Assembly: GCF_001652725.1 (NCBI RefSeq)
Contig: NZ_LWHJ01000030.1
Span: 248,001 to 312,000 of the forward strand
DNA from: Pedobacter psychrophilus
Lineage (GTDB): Bacteria; Bacteroidota; Bacteroidia; Sphingobacteriales; Sphingobacteriaceae
Direction of reading: 5' to 3'
Length of the DNA: 64,000 bases
Part shown: positions 38,142 to 45,535 of the stretch, piece by piece
How positions within the stretch are numbered: position 1 is the stretch's first letter
Layout of the letters: each line of letters opens with the position of its first letter
Notes under the pieces: generated by a model
Seen by the model: only the letters and a program-made list of their open reading frames with translations
Told to the model about the DNA's origin: nothing
The model's database searches: none
Position numbers and translations under genes: made by a program

Positions 38142-38142
38142 C

Positions 38143-39300
38143 TTATTTTACCCTTTGTGTAATATCCCAATAACCAACTTTTACTCCCTTTTTATATTGG
38201 TAAAACCCAGCTAATAAAGAAAAGTTCATCATTAAAAAATAATGAGCAAATTTAATTATTTTATGAAGTGGTTTTATGGATTTGCTGAGCTGGTAAGTCA
38301 GCGGGGTGCAATAAAAGAAAACTTGTAAGATTAGGGTTACTTTGTAAAAAAAGGATTGATCTATTAAAAAAATATTGGAAATTAATAATAAAAATAAGAG
38401 TACGGGCGTAAACCATCTGATACCTTTATGAGACCAAAAGCAAAATCCAACGGGTTTAGCAATATTTGAAAATAGGTCTATGAAATAGCCTAAATTTTGA
38501 AAGTTACCTGTAGAGATTCTCTTTCTACGGTTCATCTCGGCCAATAAAGAACCATTTAATTCTTCAAAGCAAATGGATGTTTTATCTAATATGCAATTAA
38601 ATTTTTTCTGTAAAACGGTAGCCGCAATAAAGAAATCATCAACTAAAAAGTTTTTAGGAATCGGGTTAAATAATTCTTTTCTGAAAGAGAAACAAGCTCC
38701 AAATGGAGCAATAGTACAACCCCAAATTAATCCTTCATTATATTTGGTCTCGTTTTCCCAAGTAACATATTTTTGCTCTTGATTGCTATGATTATTATTG
38801 ATTTTAGGAGGGTTAATCACATAGCTTCCTACCAATCCAATGTTATCGAGTTGATAATTTTTAACATTATTTTTAATGGTATCATCATCAAAAATAATAT
38901 TTGCATCAGTTAATATGATGATATCAAATTTAGCATGACTAATTAATTGATTTATCGCAAAAGATTTCCCCCTTCTTCGATTATTATGCAATAGACTAAT
39001 AAAAGGAAATTCAACAGATAAATTATTGACAATTGAATCGGTTTCGTCATCAGAGCCATCAGAATAAACAATAATCTCAATTTTTGTTAAAGGATAGCTC
39101 CCATTACATATAGATTTTATTTTTTGCTCTATTAATAAAGCTTCATTATGTGCTGGAATAATAATGCTTACCCAAGGTTCAAACGTTGTTAGTTGATTTT
39201 TAGATTTTATATCCTTTGCTAACCATTTTAATAAAATTGGATATAATAAGTAGCTATAACAGATTAAAAAACCTGCCATCCAAAAAAAAGTCTCAACCAT
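38143..39300 (-). CDS. Membrane GT2 family glycosyltransferase
   Basis: The 385-residue protein has an N-terminal membrane helix ([20 protein letters not shown]), then [27 protein letters not shown] and [12 protein letters not shown] as GT-A motifs. The R/KR-rich [13 protein letters not shown] corresponds to the QxxRW-like site of processive GT2 enzymes in a reduced form. Three hydrophobic segments follow near the C-terminus. This layout is found in cellulose-synthase-like and BcsA/HasA-like enzymes. It overlaps the permease gene upstream by 8 bases. The product is not predictable. Confidence 0.82.
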   Translation of the reverse strand: MVETFFWMAGFLICYSYLLYPILLKWLAKDIKSKNQLTTFEPWVSIIIPAHNEALLIEQKIKSICNGSYPLTKIEIIVYSDGSDDETDSIVNNLSVEFPFISLLHNNRRRGKSFAINQLISHAKFDIIILTDANIIFDDDTIKNNVKNYQLDNIGLVGSYVINPPKINNNHSNQEQKYVTWENETKYNEGLIWGCTIAPFGACFSFRKELFNPIPKNFLVDDFFIAATVLQKKFNCILDKTSICFEELNGSLLAEMNRRKRISTGNFQNLGYFIDLFSNIAKPVGFCFWSHKGIRWFTPVLLFLLLISNIFLIDQSFFYKVTLILQVFFYCTPLTYQLSKSIKPLHKIIKFAHYFLMMNFSLLAGFYQYKKGVKVGYWDITQRVK

Positions 39301-40732
39301 TCACAACCTTTTTCTTTCTGAAAATCTTCTTAAAAAGATTTTTATATAAATCAACATCAAACAAGGCAGAATCTATGGTAGCTTTATAAGTTAGAAATAA
39401 GCCTAGTGGCGTCAACACAATAATGGCTAACCACATTCCCAAAACTGGCGACATATTACCTTCTTTAACTGATTTTTCTCCAACGGTACTTATGATATGG
39501 TAAATTAAAAAGAAAACAACTGAAACTACAACAGGTAAACCTAAGCCACCTTTTCTGATAATAGCTCCCAATGGTGCGCCAATAAAAAACAACACTAAAC
39601 AAGAAACAGCAAGCGTAAACTTTTTATTGTATTCTATCAGATACCTTCTAATTGTAGAAACAAAATCTTTAGATTGTTCTGTTGTAGTGTTTAAACTATT
39701 TTTAAGGGTACTAATATTCTCTTTTGCATTATTAATGACTAATCCCCTGGTAGTAGAATCAATTCCGGTAAAAATACCACCTTTATTAAAATCAAGGCTA
39801 TCCATAACTTTACCTTTCCTATAATTTTGGGTCGCAAAATAAATCTTATAATAAGGATTTATAGTTTTAAAGACGGTCTTATTAATGCTATCATTAAGAT
39901 GATTGACAGAATCTTTAGAAGCTACCAATTGCCTTAAATTTAACATCTGATAATTGTTTTTAAATAGGTTTTCGTCTTCTCTTTTAAATTGAAAACTAGA
40001 TAGATCAAACTTTTGCTCTGTCTCTTTAAATCTTAAGCGAGTGAGTTCTTGCCTTGGATTGTAGCCGCTTTTACCCTGCTTTTCTTCATACCTTACACCA
40101 TCCCGAAGTTTTAAAATTAAAAATCTACCATCTTCAGTTTTATAAATCTCTCCCTCTTTTGCCATTAATACATTGGTATTGCCAGATCCATTGCTTTGAT
40201 CGTAAATAACAACATCTTTCCAAAGTTCACCATCATTTTCTTTTTTCTCTACCCTTATAGAATAACCTGGGATACTATTGTTAAAAATACCCTCTTCAAT
40301 TAAAAATGAAGCTTTTTGTTCTCTTACATCATATAAAAGAGAACCCATTTTTAAATTGGCTACAGGAAGCATATAGTCCGAAAATAAGAAAGCACTAATT
40401 CCTAGTCCTGTGATTAAAATAAATAGGGGAATCATGGCCCTTTGGAGAGAAATACCTGCAGATTTAATGGCAACCAATTCATAGTTTTCACCTAAATTAC
40501 CAAATGTCATGATGGAAGAAAGAAGAATAGATAAAGGAAGGGCCATGGCAACATTAGTGGCCGCAGCATACATCAACAGCTGTAAAATTACATACCATTC
40601 AAATCCTTTTCCTATTAAATCATCAATATATTTAAATAGAAAAAGCATCAAAAGCAAGAACATCACTACAAAAAAAGTGACAATAAAAGGTCTGATAAAT
40701 GCTTTTAAAACTAAAAGATGTATTTTCTTCAC
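39293..40732 (-). CDS. LptF/LptG family permease (YjgP/YjgQ)
   Basis: The 479-residue protein begins LLVLKAFIRPFIVTFFVVMF and shows three membrane helices in the N-terminal 110 residues, a periplasmic jellyroll-like domain from about 120 to 370, and three C-terminal helices (LFFIGAPLGAIIRKGGLG). The family (PF03739) forms the LPS export ABC permease with LptB. The GAPLGAIIRKGG loop is well conserved. Bacteroidota members are longer than E. coli LptF because of a larger periplasmic insert. Start is GTG at 40732. Confidence 0.87.
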   Translation of the reverse strand: MKKIHLLVLKAFIRPFIVTFFVVMFLLLMLFLFKYIDDLIGKGFEWYVILQLLMYAAATNVAMALPLSILLSSIMTFGNLGENYELVAIKSAGISLQRAMIPLFILITGLGISAFLFSDYMLPVANLKMGSLLYDVREQKASFLIEEGIFNNSIPGYSIRVEKKENDGELWKDVVIYDQSNGSGNTNVLMAKEGEIYKTEDGRFLILKLRDGVRYEEKQGKSGYNPRQELTRLRFKETEQKFDLSSFQFKREDENLFKNNYQMLNLRQLVASKDSVNHLNDSINKTVFKTINPYYKIYFATQNYRKGKVMDSLDFNKGGIFTGIDSTTRGLVINNAKENISTLKNSLNTTTEQSKDFVSTIRRYLIEYNKKFTLAVSCLVLFFIGAPLGAIIRKGGLGLPVVVSVVFFLIYHIISTVGEKSVKEGNMSPVLGMWLAIIVLTPLGLFLTYKATIDSALFDVDLYKNLFKKIFRKKKVVNG

Positions 40733-40751
40733 GCTACAAAATTAGAAAATT

Positions 40752-41135
40752 TTATGCGCCAATTACGTTTAGTAGGCTTTCTATTTGAACGTTCCAAATC
40801 ATTTGGCGGTCTTTCAAGTTTTCCGATAAAGCAAAATCTGTGATCACCAATGCAACATCATTAGTTAACTCATCTTTGACAATTTCCAATTCGAAATAAG
40901 TATATGGTTCATCATCAACCCAATGAAACTTAACCGCTTTATTTTCTTTAAAAGAAAGCATTTTGGCTTTTTGTTCTTCTCCGTCGTCCCATATGAAAGT
41001 GAAAATTTGGTCTTTCACTTTCACATCATCAGCAAACCATTCTGACAAACCATTAGGCTGACTGATATAATTATAAAGAATTTTAGATGATGATCTGATT
41101 TCGTATTCTAATGTAAATTTTACTTTTTCGCTCAT
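40752..41135 (-). CDS. START-like domain (AHSA1/SRPBCC) protein
   Basis: The 127-residue protein has KFTLEYEIRSSSKILYNYIS, PNGLSEWFADDVK and an FIWDDGEEQKAKMLSF strand, a small START-like fold in which a hydrophobic pocket binds an unknown ligand. This single-domain form (START_2 type) is common in Bacteroidota and often lies near LptF/LptG genes, as here, 19 bases upstream of that gene. Function is unknown; a role in lipid handling is only a guess from context. Confidence 0.75.
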   Translation of the reverse strand: MSEKVKFTLEYEIRSSSKILYNYISQPNGLSEWFADDVKVKDQIFTFIWDDGEEQKAKMLSFKENKAVKFHWVDDEPYTYFELEIVKDELTNDVALVITDFALSENLKDRQMIWNVQIESLLNVIGA

Positions 41136-41214
41136 TTCGTTTTTATAAGAACCGGTTGTAAAATAGGTAAAATAATTTTTTTTACATTCTTTTTCTTAAG
41201 GAATTTATTTAGCC

Positions 41215-41222
41215 TATATTTG
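41215..41222 (+). promoter_or_regulatory. Candidate promoter of the tRNA-Met array (-7 box)
   Basis: TATATTTG matches TAnnTTTG exactly and lies 21 bases before the first tRNA-Met-like copy. A TTTC at 41192-41195, 19 bases further upstream, could be a weak -33 element. The promoter would transcribe the broken copies and the intact tRNA-Met together. Confidence 0.5.
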
Positions 41223-41243
41223 CAGTCCTAAAAAAGACCACTT

Positions 41244-41316
41244 GGCGGGGTAGCTCAGATGGTTAGAGCGCAGGATTCATAACCGCCAGCTGGCGGACGG
41301 CAGATTAAAAACTGCT
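41244..41316 (+). pseudogene. Broken tRNA-Met copy 1
   Basis: Bases 41244-41284 equal the 5' half of the intact tRNA-Met, through the CAT anticodon loop. The anticodon-stem 3' side and variable loop are then replaced by a palindrome (CCGCCAGCTGGCGG, 41283-41296), followed by a T-arm with GGCAG and CTGCT but an altered loop. The acceptor 3' strand is missing, so it cannot fold as tRNA. Confidence 0.8.
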
Positions 41317-41340
41317 TTGAAAATATAAGATAACACCCTC

Positions 41341-41412
41341 GGCGGGTTAGCTGAGATGGTTATGCGCAGGATTCATATCCGCCAGTTGGCGGACGGCAGA
41401 TTAAAAACTGCT
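41341..41412 (+). pseudogene. Broken tRNA-Met copy 2
   Basis: This copy lies 97 bases after copy 1. Its last part and the following spacer match copy 1 except for one missing G. It has a changed D-arm (GTTAGCTGAG), a missing base after the D-loop, and palindrome TCCGCCAGTTGGCGGA at 41378-41393. The near-identity points to recent tandem duplication. Confidence 0.8.
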
Positions 41413-41435
41413 TTAAAATATAAGATAACACCCTC

Positions 41436-41509
41436 GGCGGGGTAGCTCAGATGGTTAGAGCGCAGGATTCATAACCCTGAGGTCGGCAGTTCGATCCTGC
41501 TCCCCGCTA
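41436..41509 (+). tRNA. tRNA-Met (CAT)
   Basis: This 74-base sequence folds as a full cloverleaf: acceptor GGCGGGG with CCCCGCT, D-stem GCTC/GAGC, anticodon loop TTCATAA with anticodon CAT, and T-arm GGCAG-TTCGATC-CTGCT. The discriminator is A and CCA is not encoded. The anticodon stem has an A-C mismatch at 31-39 and the acceptor ends in a G-U pair. Elongator versus initiator status is not certain, but a paired 1-72 position favours the elongator or an isoleucine-modified form. It is the only intact copy of the array. Confidence 0.93.
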
Positions 41510-41510
41510 C

Positions 41511-41534
41511 AAAGCCACCGGAAGGTGGCTTTTT
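41511..41534 (+). terminator. Hairpin after tRNA-Met
   Basis: AAAGCCACC, loop GGAA shared with the arms, then GGTGGCTTT forms a strong stem directly after the tRNA and is followed by T residues, fitting a rho-independent terminator. Near-identical hairpins recur at 41863 and 42209, so it also marks module boundaries. Confidence 0.75.
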
Positions 41535-41545
41535 GTTTTTCTAAA

Positions 41546-41794
41546 ATGTTCAAAGTATATGCTCTTTATTCTGAGAAGTATAATAAAATCTATATTGGTT
41601 TTACATCAAATTTAGAACAGCGATTAACTTCACATAACGAACTTGCCACTAAAGGATATACTATAAAATATAGACCTTGGAAACTGATTCATCAGGAAGG
41701 ATTTGAAACTAAGTCAGAGGCTATGCAAAGAGAGAAACAGCTGAAATCAGCAAAGGGAAGAGAATTTATTTGGGCGATGATCATTAATGGGTAG
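41546..41794 (+). CDS. Small GIY-YIG nuclease-fold protein, copy 1
   Basis: The 82-residue protein is a minimal GIY-YIG domain: VYALYSEKYNKIYIGFTSNL holds the Y-(x)n-IYIG core, with R21-class arginine in LEQRLTSH, HNELATKG, and E59/K67-type residues in SEAMQREKQLKS. This is the YhbQ/UPF0213-like group. ATG at 41546 is preferred; an in-frame GTG at 41525 lies inside the terminator hairpin. Its last codons and TAG coincide with the D-loop sequence of a broken tRNA-Met copy. It is 84 percent-like to copy 2 by eye; no exact value was computed. Target unknown. Confidence 0.85.
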   Translation: MFKVYALYSEKYNKIYIGFTSNLEQRLTSHNELATKGYTIKYRPWKLIHQEGFETKSEAMQREKQLKSAKGREFIWAMIING

Positions 41795-41861
41795 AGCGTA
41801 AGATTCATATCCGCAGCTGGCGAACGGCAGTTCTCCGCCAGCTGGCGGATGCTCCCCGCTA
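41787..41861 (+). pseudogene. Broken tRNA-Met copy 3 (3' part) with two palindromes
   Basis: The sequence starts in the D-loop (ATGGGTAGAGCG), overlapping the nuclease stop codon, and runs to CCCCGCTA. The 5' acceptor strand is absent. A degenerate palindrome is in the anticodon region (41810-41823) and a perfect 16-base one, TCCGCCAGCTGGCGGA, interrupts the T-loop at 41834-41849. Confidence 0.8.
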
Positions 41862-41862
41862 C

Positions 41863-41888
41863 AAAAGCCACCTTCAGGTGGCTTTTTT
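41863..41888 (+). terminator. Hairpin after broken tRNA-Met copy 3
   Basis: AAAAGCCACC, loop TTCA, GGTGGCTTTTTT. It has the same stem as the hairpin after the intact tRNA but another loop, followed by a T run. Confidence 0.75.
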
Positions 41889-41901
41889 GTTTATTTTACA
41901 T

Positions 41902-42150
41902 ATGTCTAAAGTATATGTTCTTTATTCCGAGAAGCATAAGAAGATATATATTGGCTTCACCTCGAATCTAGAACAGCGAATGATCTCACATAATGAGCTC
42001 GCTACAAAAGGTTACACCATAAAGTTCAGGCCTTGGAAACTCATTCACCAAGAAGAATTTTTAACTAGGGGAGAGGCAATGTTAAGGGAGAAACAGCTGA
42101 AATCGGCAAAGGGAAGAGAATTTATTTGGGAGATCATCAATAATGGTTAG
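41902..42150 (+). CDS. Small GIY-YIG nuclease-fold protein, copy 2
   Basis: This 82-residue paralogue of copy 1 has VYVLYSEKHKKIYIGFTSNL, LEQRMISHNELATKG and GEAMLREKQLKSAKGREFIW, so the whole GIY-YIG core is kept. Differences are mostly synonymous or conservative, which points to selection on the protein. The stop TAG (42148-42150) is part of GGTTAGAGC, the D-arm of a broken tRNA-Met copy, as in copy 1. ATG at 41902; an in-frame GTG at 41878 lies in the preceding hairpin, again as in copy 1. Confidence 0.85.
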   Translation: MSKVYVLYSEKHKKIYIGFTSNLEQRMISHNELATKGYTIKFRPWKLIHQEEFLTRGEAMLREKQLKSAKGREFIWEIINNG

Positions 42151-42207
42151 AGCGTAGCATTCATATCCGCCAGTTGGCGGACGGCAGTTCGATCCTGCTC
42201 CCCGCTA
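42142..42207 (+). pseudogene. Broken tRNA-Met copy 4 (3' part)
   Basis: It begins AATGGTTAGAGCG at the D-loop, shares its first bases with the nuclease stop, carries TCCGCCAGTTGGCGGA (42166-42181) in the anticodon region, and then has an unaltered T-arm and acceptor 3' strand (GGCAGTTCGATCCTGCTCCC and on to GCTA). The 5' half is missing. Confidence 0.82.
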
Positions 42208-42208
42208 C

Positions 42209-42233
42209 TAAGCCACCGGAAGGTGGCTTTTTG
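42209..42233 (+). terminator. Hairpin after broken tRNA-Met copy 4
   Basis: TAAGCCACC, GGAA, GGTGGCTTTTT: the same stem and loop as after the intact tRNA-Met. It closes the second nuclease module. Confidence 0.75.
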
Positions 42234-42291
42234 CTTTTAAAGATTTTACCAACACAGCAGACCTAGCCCAGCTTCATTTTTCAAAAAAAAC

Positions 42292-42299
42292 TATATTTG
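42292..42299 (+). promoter_or_regulatory. Candidate -7 box for the LacI-type regulator
   Basis: TATATTTG fits TAnnTTTG exactly and ends 35 bases before the ATG of the regulator gene. No clear -33 TTTG is seen at the right distance. Confidence 0.45.
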
Positions 42300-42334
42300 A
42301 TTTTTAAGATCACAATGAAATTAGCTTAATTTAC

Positions 42335-43369
42335 ATGATCCTCCCAAAGCGTACTACCATTTATGATATTGCAAAGAAATTAAATTTGAATGCATCTTCA
42401 GTTTCTAGAGCTTTGGCAAATAATAGTAATGTAAGTGAAGCCACTCGAGACCTTATTTTAAAGACAGCAAAAGAATTAAATTATAAACCTAACCGAATAG
42501 CTTCAAACTTAAGAAAAGGGCAAAATCAAACTATTGGGATTGTTGTGCCACGCATAAATCAGAATTATTTTTCTAATGTAATTGCTGGTATAGAAGAAAT
42601 AACTTATCAAAAAAGATATAACATAATTATATGTCAGTCTAACGAATCGTACCAAAAAGAAGTGGAATGTATCAATACACTTGTTAACCAACAGGTGAGT
42701 TGTATTGTAATTTCTACCAGTGCAGATTTTGCTAAAGATGACCATCTTCAAGCCGTATTAGATCAAGGAATTCATCTTGTACAATTTGATAGAGTTGCTC
42801 CAAACTTAGATACCCATAAAGTTTTGAATGACACTCAAGAAGCATCTATGGAAGCTGTTTCGCATCTAATCAATCAAGGATATCATCGCATTGCATTACT
42901 AGAAGGACCTCAAAATCTTAGTATTTTTAGAGAACGAAAAGCCGGATACTTAGAAGCTTTGAGAAAATATAATTTACCAATAAATGAAGATTTAATGATA
43001 GAAAATGCGTGGACTAAAGAACTTGGAGAAAAGGCTACAGAAATGCTTTTAGATTTGCCCAATCCTCCAGATGCCATATTTGCATCCACATCAGATTTTG
43101 CTGCACTTGGGGTATTAACGGTTGCACAAAAAAGAAATATAAAAGTGCCCCAGCAGCTAGGTATATGTGGTTATGCTAATGAGTCTTTCACTGAAATTAC
43201 CAATCCACCATTGACCACAATAGACCAGTTTAGCAATAAAATGGGTAAGGCAATAGCAAATTTATATTTTGAGGAAATAAAGAACAAACAAATTAGTACA
43301 TCACGTAAAATAGTTAATATTAAGCCAGAATTGATTATTAGAGCCTCTTCTCAAAAGAATAAGATTTAA
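42335..43369 (+). CDS. LacI-family transcriptional regulator
   Basis: The 344-residue protein has an N-terminal helix-turn-helix, TIYDIAKKLNLNASSVSRAL (8-27), followed by the hinge NYKPNRIASNLRKGQ, and a periplasmic-binding-protein-like sensor domain beginning IGIVVPRINQNYFSNVI. The C-terminus holds GICGYANESFTEITNPPLTT, the ligand and dimer region of the LacI/PurR group. It is not next to sugar catabolic genes, so its targets cannot be told. It starts at ATG 42335, downstream of the tRNA/GIY-YIG array. Confidence 0.93.
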   Translation: MILPKRTTIYDIAKKLNLNASSVSRALANNSNVSEATRDLILKTAKELNYKPNRIASNLRKGQNQTIGIVVPRINQNYFSNVIAGIEEITYQKRYNIIICQSNESYQKEVECINTLVNQQVSCIVISTSADFAKDDHLQAVLDQGIHLVQFDRVAPNLDTHKVLNDTQEASMEAVSHLINQGYHRIALLEGPQNLSIFRERKAGYLEALRKYNLPINEDLMIENAWTKELGEKATEMLLDLPNPPDAIFASTSDFAALGVLTVAQKRNIKVPQQLGICGYANESFTEITNPPLTTIDQFSNKMGKAIANLYFEEIKNKQISTSRKIVNIKPELIIRASSQKNKI

Positions 43370-43374
43370 TTTTA

Positions 43375-43471
43375 TTAGGGCGCTTTATCCGCCAACTGGC
43401 GGATTCCACTATATCTTTTTTTTGCTAAAAAGCACAAAAAAAAGGATGCCGCTCCAATCGTTAGCGCAAAT
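43375..43471 (-). repeat. Dispersed intergenic repeat, copy A (with nested palindrome)
   Basis: Read on the minus strand it shows GCGCTAACGATTGG, CGGCATCC, a T-run/A-run hairpin, GATATAGTGGA, the palindrome TCCGCCAACTGGCGGA (43388-43403), and AGCGCCC. The same order is found at 51404-51498 and 60497-60607. The ends pair GCGCT with AGCGC, while the other two copies pair GCGTT with AACGC. Confidence 0.8.
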
Positions 43472-43536
43472 ACCGTTTAATTAAAACCTAAAATTTAGCA
43501 CTTAAATAGTAATCCTATATCCAATTCACAAATTAT

Positions 43537-43567
43537 TTTGCAATACAAAGATGATTTCCTATTTTTG
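43537..43567 (+). promoter_or_regulatory. Promoter of tRNA-Arg (TTTG-N19-TATTTTTG)
   Basis: TTTG at 43537-43540 and TATTTTTG at 43560-43567, separated by 19 bases, match the full Bacteroidota sigma consensus. It lies 55 bases before the tRNA-Arg gene and is the best-formed promoter in the window. Confidence 0.75.
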
Positions 43568-43622
43568 CAATCCGATTTACATCAAGAATTTTATCAGTAT
43601 AAATAAATTAAGAATACAAATT

Positions 43623-43696
43623 GGACCTGTGGCTCAACTGGATAGAGCACTTGACTACGGATCAGGAGGTTAGGGGTTCGAATCCCTTCAGGTTCA
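43623..43696 (+). tRNA. tRNA-Arg (ACG)
   Basis: The 74-base gene folds with acceptor GGACCTG and CAGGTTC, D-stem GCTC/GAGC, anticodon loop CTACGGA with anticodon ACG, a five-base variable loop and T-arm AGGGG-TTCGAAT-CCCTT. The discriminator is A; CCA is not encoded. The A34 is expected to be edited to inosine. It stands alone, with a matched promoter and a terminator. Confidence 0.95.
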
Positions 43697-43709
43697 CAAT
43701 ATTTAAGGT

Positions 43710-43743
43710 AAAGCCTTTTTGCCAACAAGCAAAAAGGCTTTTT
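43710..43743 (+). terminator. Terminator after tRNA-Arg
   Basis: AAAGCCTTTTTGC, loop CAACAA, GCAAAAAGGCTTT followed by TT forms a 13-base stem with a T tail: a rho-independent terminator between tRNA-Arg and adk. Confidence 0.85.
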
Positions 43744-43761
43744 AAATTTTAAACCATATAC

Positions 43762-44334
43762 ATGCTAAACATTGTACTATTTGGGCCTCCGGGCGCTGGT
43801 AAGGGCACACAATCTCAAAATTTAATCTCAAAATTTAATCTTATACATTTATCTACGGGAGATATTTTGAGAGGAGAAATCAGTAATAATACGCCATTAG
43901 GTTTAGAAGCAAAAAAATTAATGGACCAAGGTTTATTAGTGCCAGACGAGGTGGTTATTGGTATGATTTCTAATAAGTTAGATGCAAACCCAAATGCAAA
44001 AGGTTTTATTTTTGATGGTTTTCCTCGTACTGTTGCACAAGCAGAAGCATTAGATTCGCTTTTAATCACAAAGAATGATGGGATTTCTGGAATGATAGCT
44101 TTAGAGGTCAATGAAGAAGAATTAGAAAGAAGATTATTATCAAGAGGAAAAGAATCTGGTAGGCCAGATGATCAAAATCCAGAAATAATAAAGCAAAGGG
44201 TGCAAGAATATACCAATAAAACTGCGCCAGTAGCAAATTACTATAAAGATCAAAACAAATTTTATGCTGTAAGAGGAATAGGATCTGTAGAAGAAATTTT
44301 TGAAAGTATAGTTAAAGTTGCTAATCAGCTTTAA
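43762..44334 (+). CDS. adk: Adenylate kinase
   Basis: The 190-residue enzyme interconverts ATP + AMP and 2 ADP. It has the P-loop GPPGAGKGTQ (8-17), the AMP-binding HLSTGDILR and FDGFPRT, and RLLSRGKESGRPDDQ. Here the lid is short and lacks the 27-residue zinc-type insert, so the protein is 190 and not about 215 residues, which is usual in Bacteroidota. Start ATG 43762; a terminator separates it from tRNA-Arg. The obg gene follows, a frequent pair. Confidence 0.96.
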   Translation: MLNIVLFGPPGAGKGTQSQNLISKFNLIHLSTGDILRGEISNNTPLGLEAKKLMDQGLLVPDEVVIGMISNKLDANPNAKGFIFDGFPRTVAQAEALDSLLITKNDGISGMIALEVNEEELERRLLSRGKESGRPDDQNPEIIKQRVQEYTNKTAPVANYYKDQNKFYAVRGIGSVEEIFESIVKVANQL

Positions 44335-44353
44335 TCTTATATTTTATTTAAGG

Positions 44354-44390
44354 ATAGGATGTTTCATTTTTTGGCATCCTATTTTATTTT
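44354..44390 (+). terminator. Terminator between adk and obg
   Basis: ATAGGATG (44354-44361), a T-rich 13-base loop, and CATCCTAT (44375-44382) form an 8-base stem followed by TTTATTTT. This suggests partial termination between the two genes. Confidence 0.6.
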
Positions 44391-44410
44391 AAAAAATATC
44401 ATAAATAATT

Positions 44411-45409
44411 ATGTCTCAAGGAACCAATTTTGTTGATTATGTGAAGATTTCCTGCAAATCAGGAAAGGGCGGGCCGGGTTCTGCATACCTGCATCGAGAT
44501 AAAAAAACCAGCATGGGTGGCCCAGCTGGTGGAGATGGCGCTAGAGGTGGACATGTAATTGTGCGTGGTAATGCCCAATTATGGACATTATTGCATCTAA
44601 AATTTAAAAAACATGTTTTTGCTGGAGATGGTGGTGCAGGTGGAGCTACCATGAAAAGTGGTAAAATGGGACGTGATGAGATTTTAGAAGTCCCCCTTGG
44701 TACAGTTGCTAAAGATTCTGAAACTGGAGAAATTTTGTTCGAGATAACCAAAGATGGTGAAGAGCAAATTATTATGGAAGGCGGAAAAGGAGGTTTAGGA
44801 AATTCTCATTTTAAATCTTCTACACACCAAACTCCACGTTATGCGCAACCTGGTTTACCTGGAGACGAAGCCTGGAAAATATTAGAATTAAAAGTTTTGG
44901 CGGATGTGGGTTTAGTAGGTTTTCCTAATGCCGGTAAATCTACCTTACTATCTGTTATTACGGCGGCAAAACCAGAAATTGGAGATTATCCTTTTACAAC
45001 TATTGTCCCTAATTTAGGTATTGTTTCTTACCGTGGTCATCAATCATTTATAATGGCAGATATTCCTGGAATTATTGAAGGTGCATCTGAAGGTAAAGGA
45101 TTAGGATTTAGGTTTTTAAGACATATTGAAAGAAACGCTGTTTTACTTTTTATGGTTCCTGCGGATACTTCACGAACTATTAAAGAGGAATATGAAATTC
45201 TATTATCAGAATTGACCGCTTACAATCCTGAGTTATTACAGAAGCCAAAAATAATTGCCATTACCAAAATGGATTTATTAGATGATGAGCTTCAGAAAGA
45301 AATGAAAAAGCAATTGCCCAAAAACATTCCTTCTATATTTATTTCATCTATTGCCAATAAAGGGTTAATGGATTTAAAGGATATGCTTTGGAAAGCGATT
45401 AATGATTAA
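44411..45409 (+). CDS. obgE: GTPase Obg (ribosome assembly)
   Basis: The 332-residue protein has the glycine-rich Obg fold in residues 1-158 ([32 protein letters not shown]) and a G domain with G1 GFPNAGKS (170-177), G3 [11 protein letters not shown], and G4 ITKMD. It lacks the C-terminal OCT domain, as is usual in this phylum. It acts in 50S assembly and stress response. It follows adk by 76 bases that hold a terminator-like hairpin. Confidence 0.95.
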   Translation: MSQGTNFVDYVKISCKSGKGGPGSAYLHRDKKTSMGGPAGGDGARGGHVIVRGNAQLWTLLHLKFKKHVFAGDGGAGGATMKSGKMGRDEILEVPLGTVAKDSETGEILFEITKDGEEQIIMEGGKGGLGNSHFKSSTHQTPRYAQPGLPGDEAWKILELKVLADVGLVGFPNAGKSTLLSVITAAKPEIGDYPFTTIVPNLGIVSYRGHQSFIMADIPGIIEGASEGKGLGFRFLRHIERNAVLLFMVPADTSRTIKEEYEILLSELTAYNPELLQKPKIIAITKMDLLDDELQKEMKKQLPKNIPSIFISSIANKGLMDLKDMLWKAIND

Positions 45410-45458
45410 CGTTTTATTAGGATAACCTAGAAAACCACTAGTTTAATTAGATTTTAAA

Positions 45459-45491
45459 AGACTTACGAAGTTTTTAAAACTTCGTAAGTCT
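45459..45491 (+). repeat. Near-perfect 33-base palindrome between convergent genes
   Basis: AGACTTACGAAGTTTT, one T, and the exact complement make a 16-base stem with almost no loop. It lies between obg and the M1-fusion gene, which converge here. The 20 bases 45472-45491 recur unchanged at 58726-58745. It may act as a bidirectional terminator or belong to a mobile palindrome family. Confidence 0.75.
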
Positions 45492-45535
45492 AACAAATAC
45501 ATGTGCTTACCTACACTTATTACCTTATTTTCCTT

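Noticed and set aside
37573-38214. 213-codon plus-strand frame
   Set aside because: It lies antisense to ribBA, which is complete with all catalytic residues; the frame is serine-rich as expected of an antisense shadow.
41525-41545. GTG start giving a 7-residue longer GIY-YIG protein (also 41878 in copy 2)
   Set aside because: The codons lie in the terminator hairpin, the added residues differ between copies, and the ATG gives the conserved N-terminus; kept only as an alternative start.
41244-42233. CRISPR array
   Set aside because: The repeated units are tRNA fragments and palindromes with irregular spacing, no constant repeat with unique spacers, and no cas genes nearby.
43815-44111. 98-codon minus-strand frame
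   Set aside because: It is antisense to adk and has no recognisable domain.
44437-44751. 104-codon proline-rich minus-strand frame
   Set aside because: It is the antisense image of the glycine-rich Obg domain.
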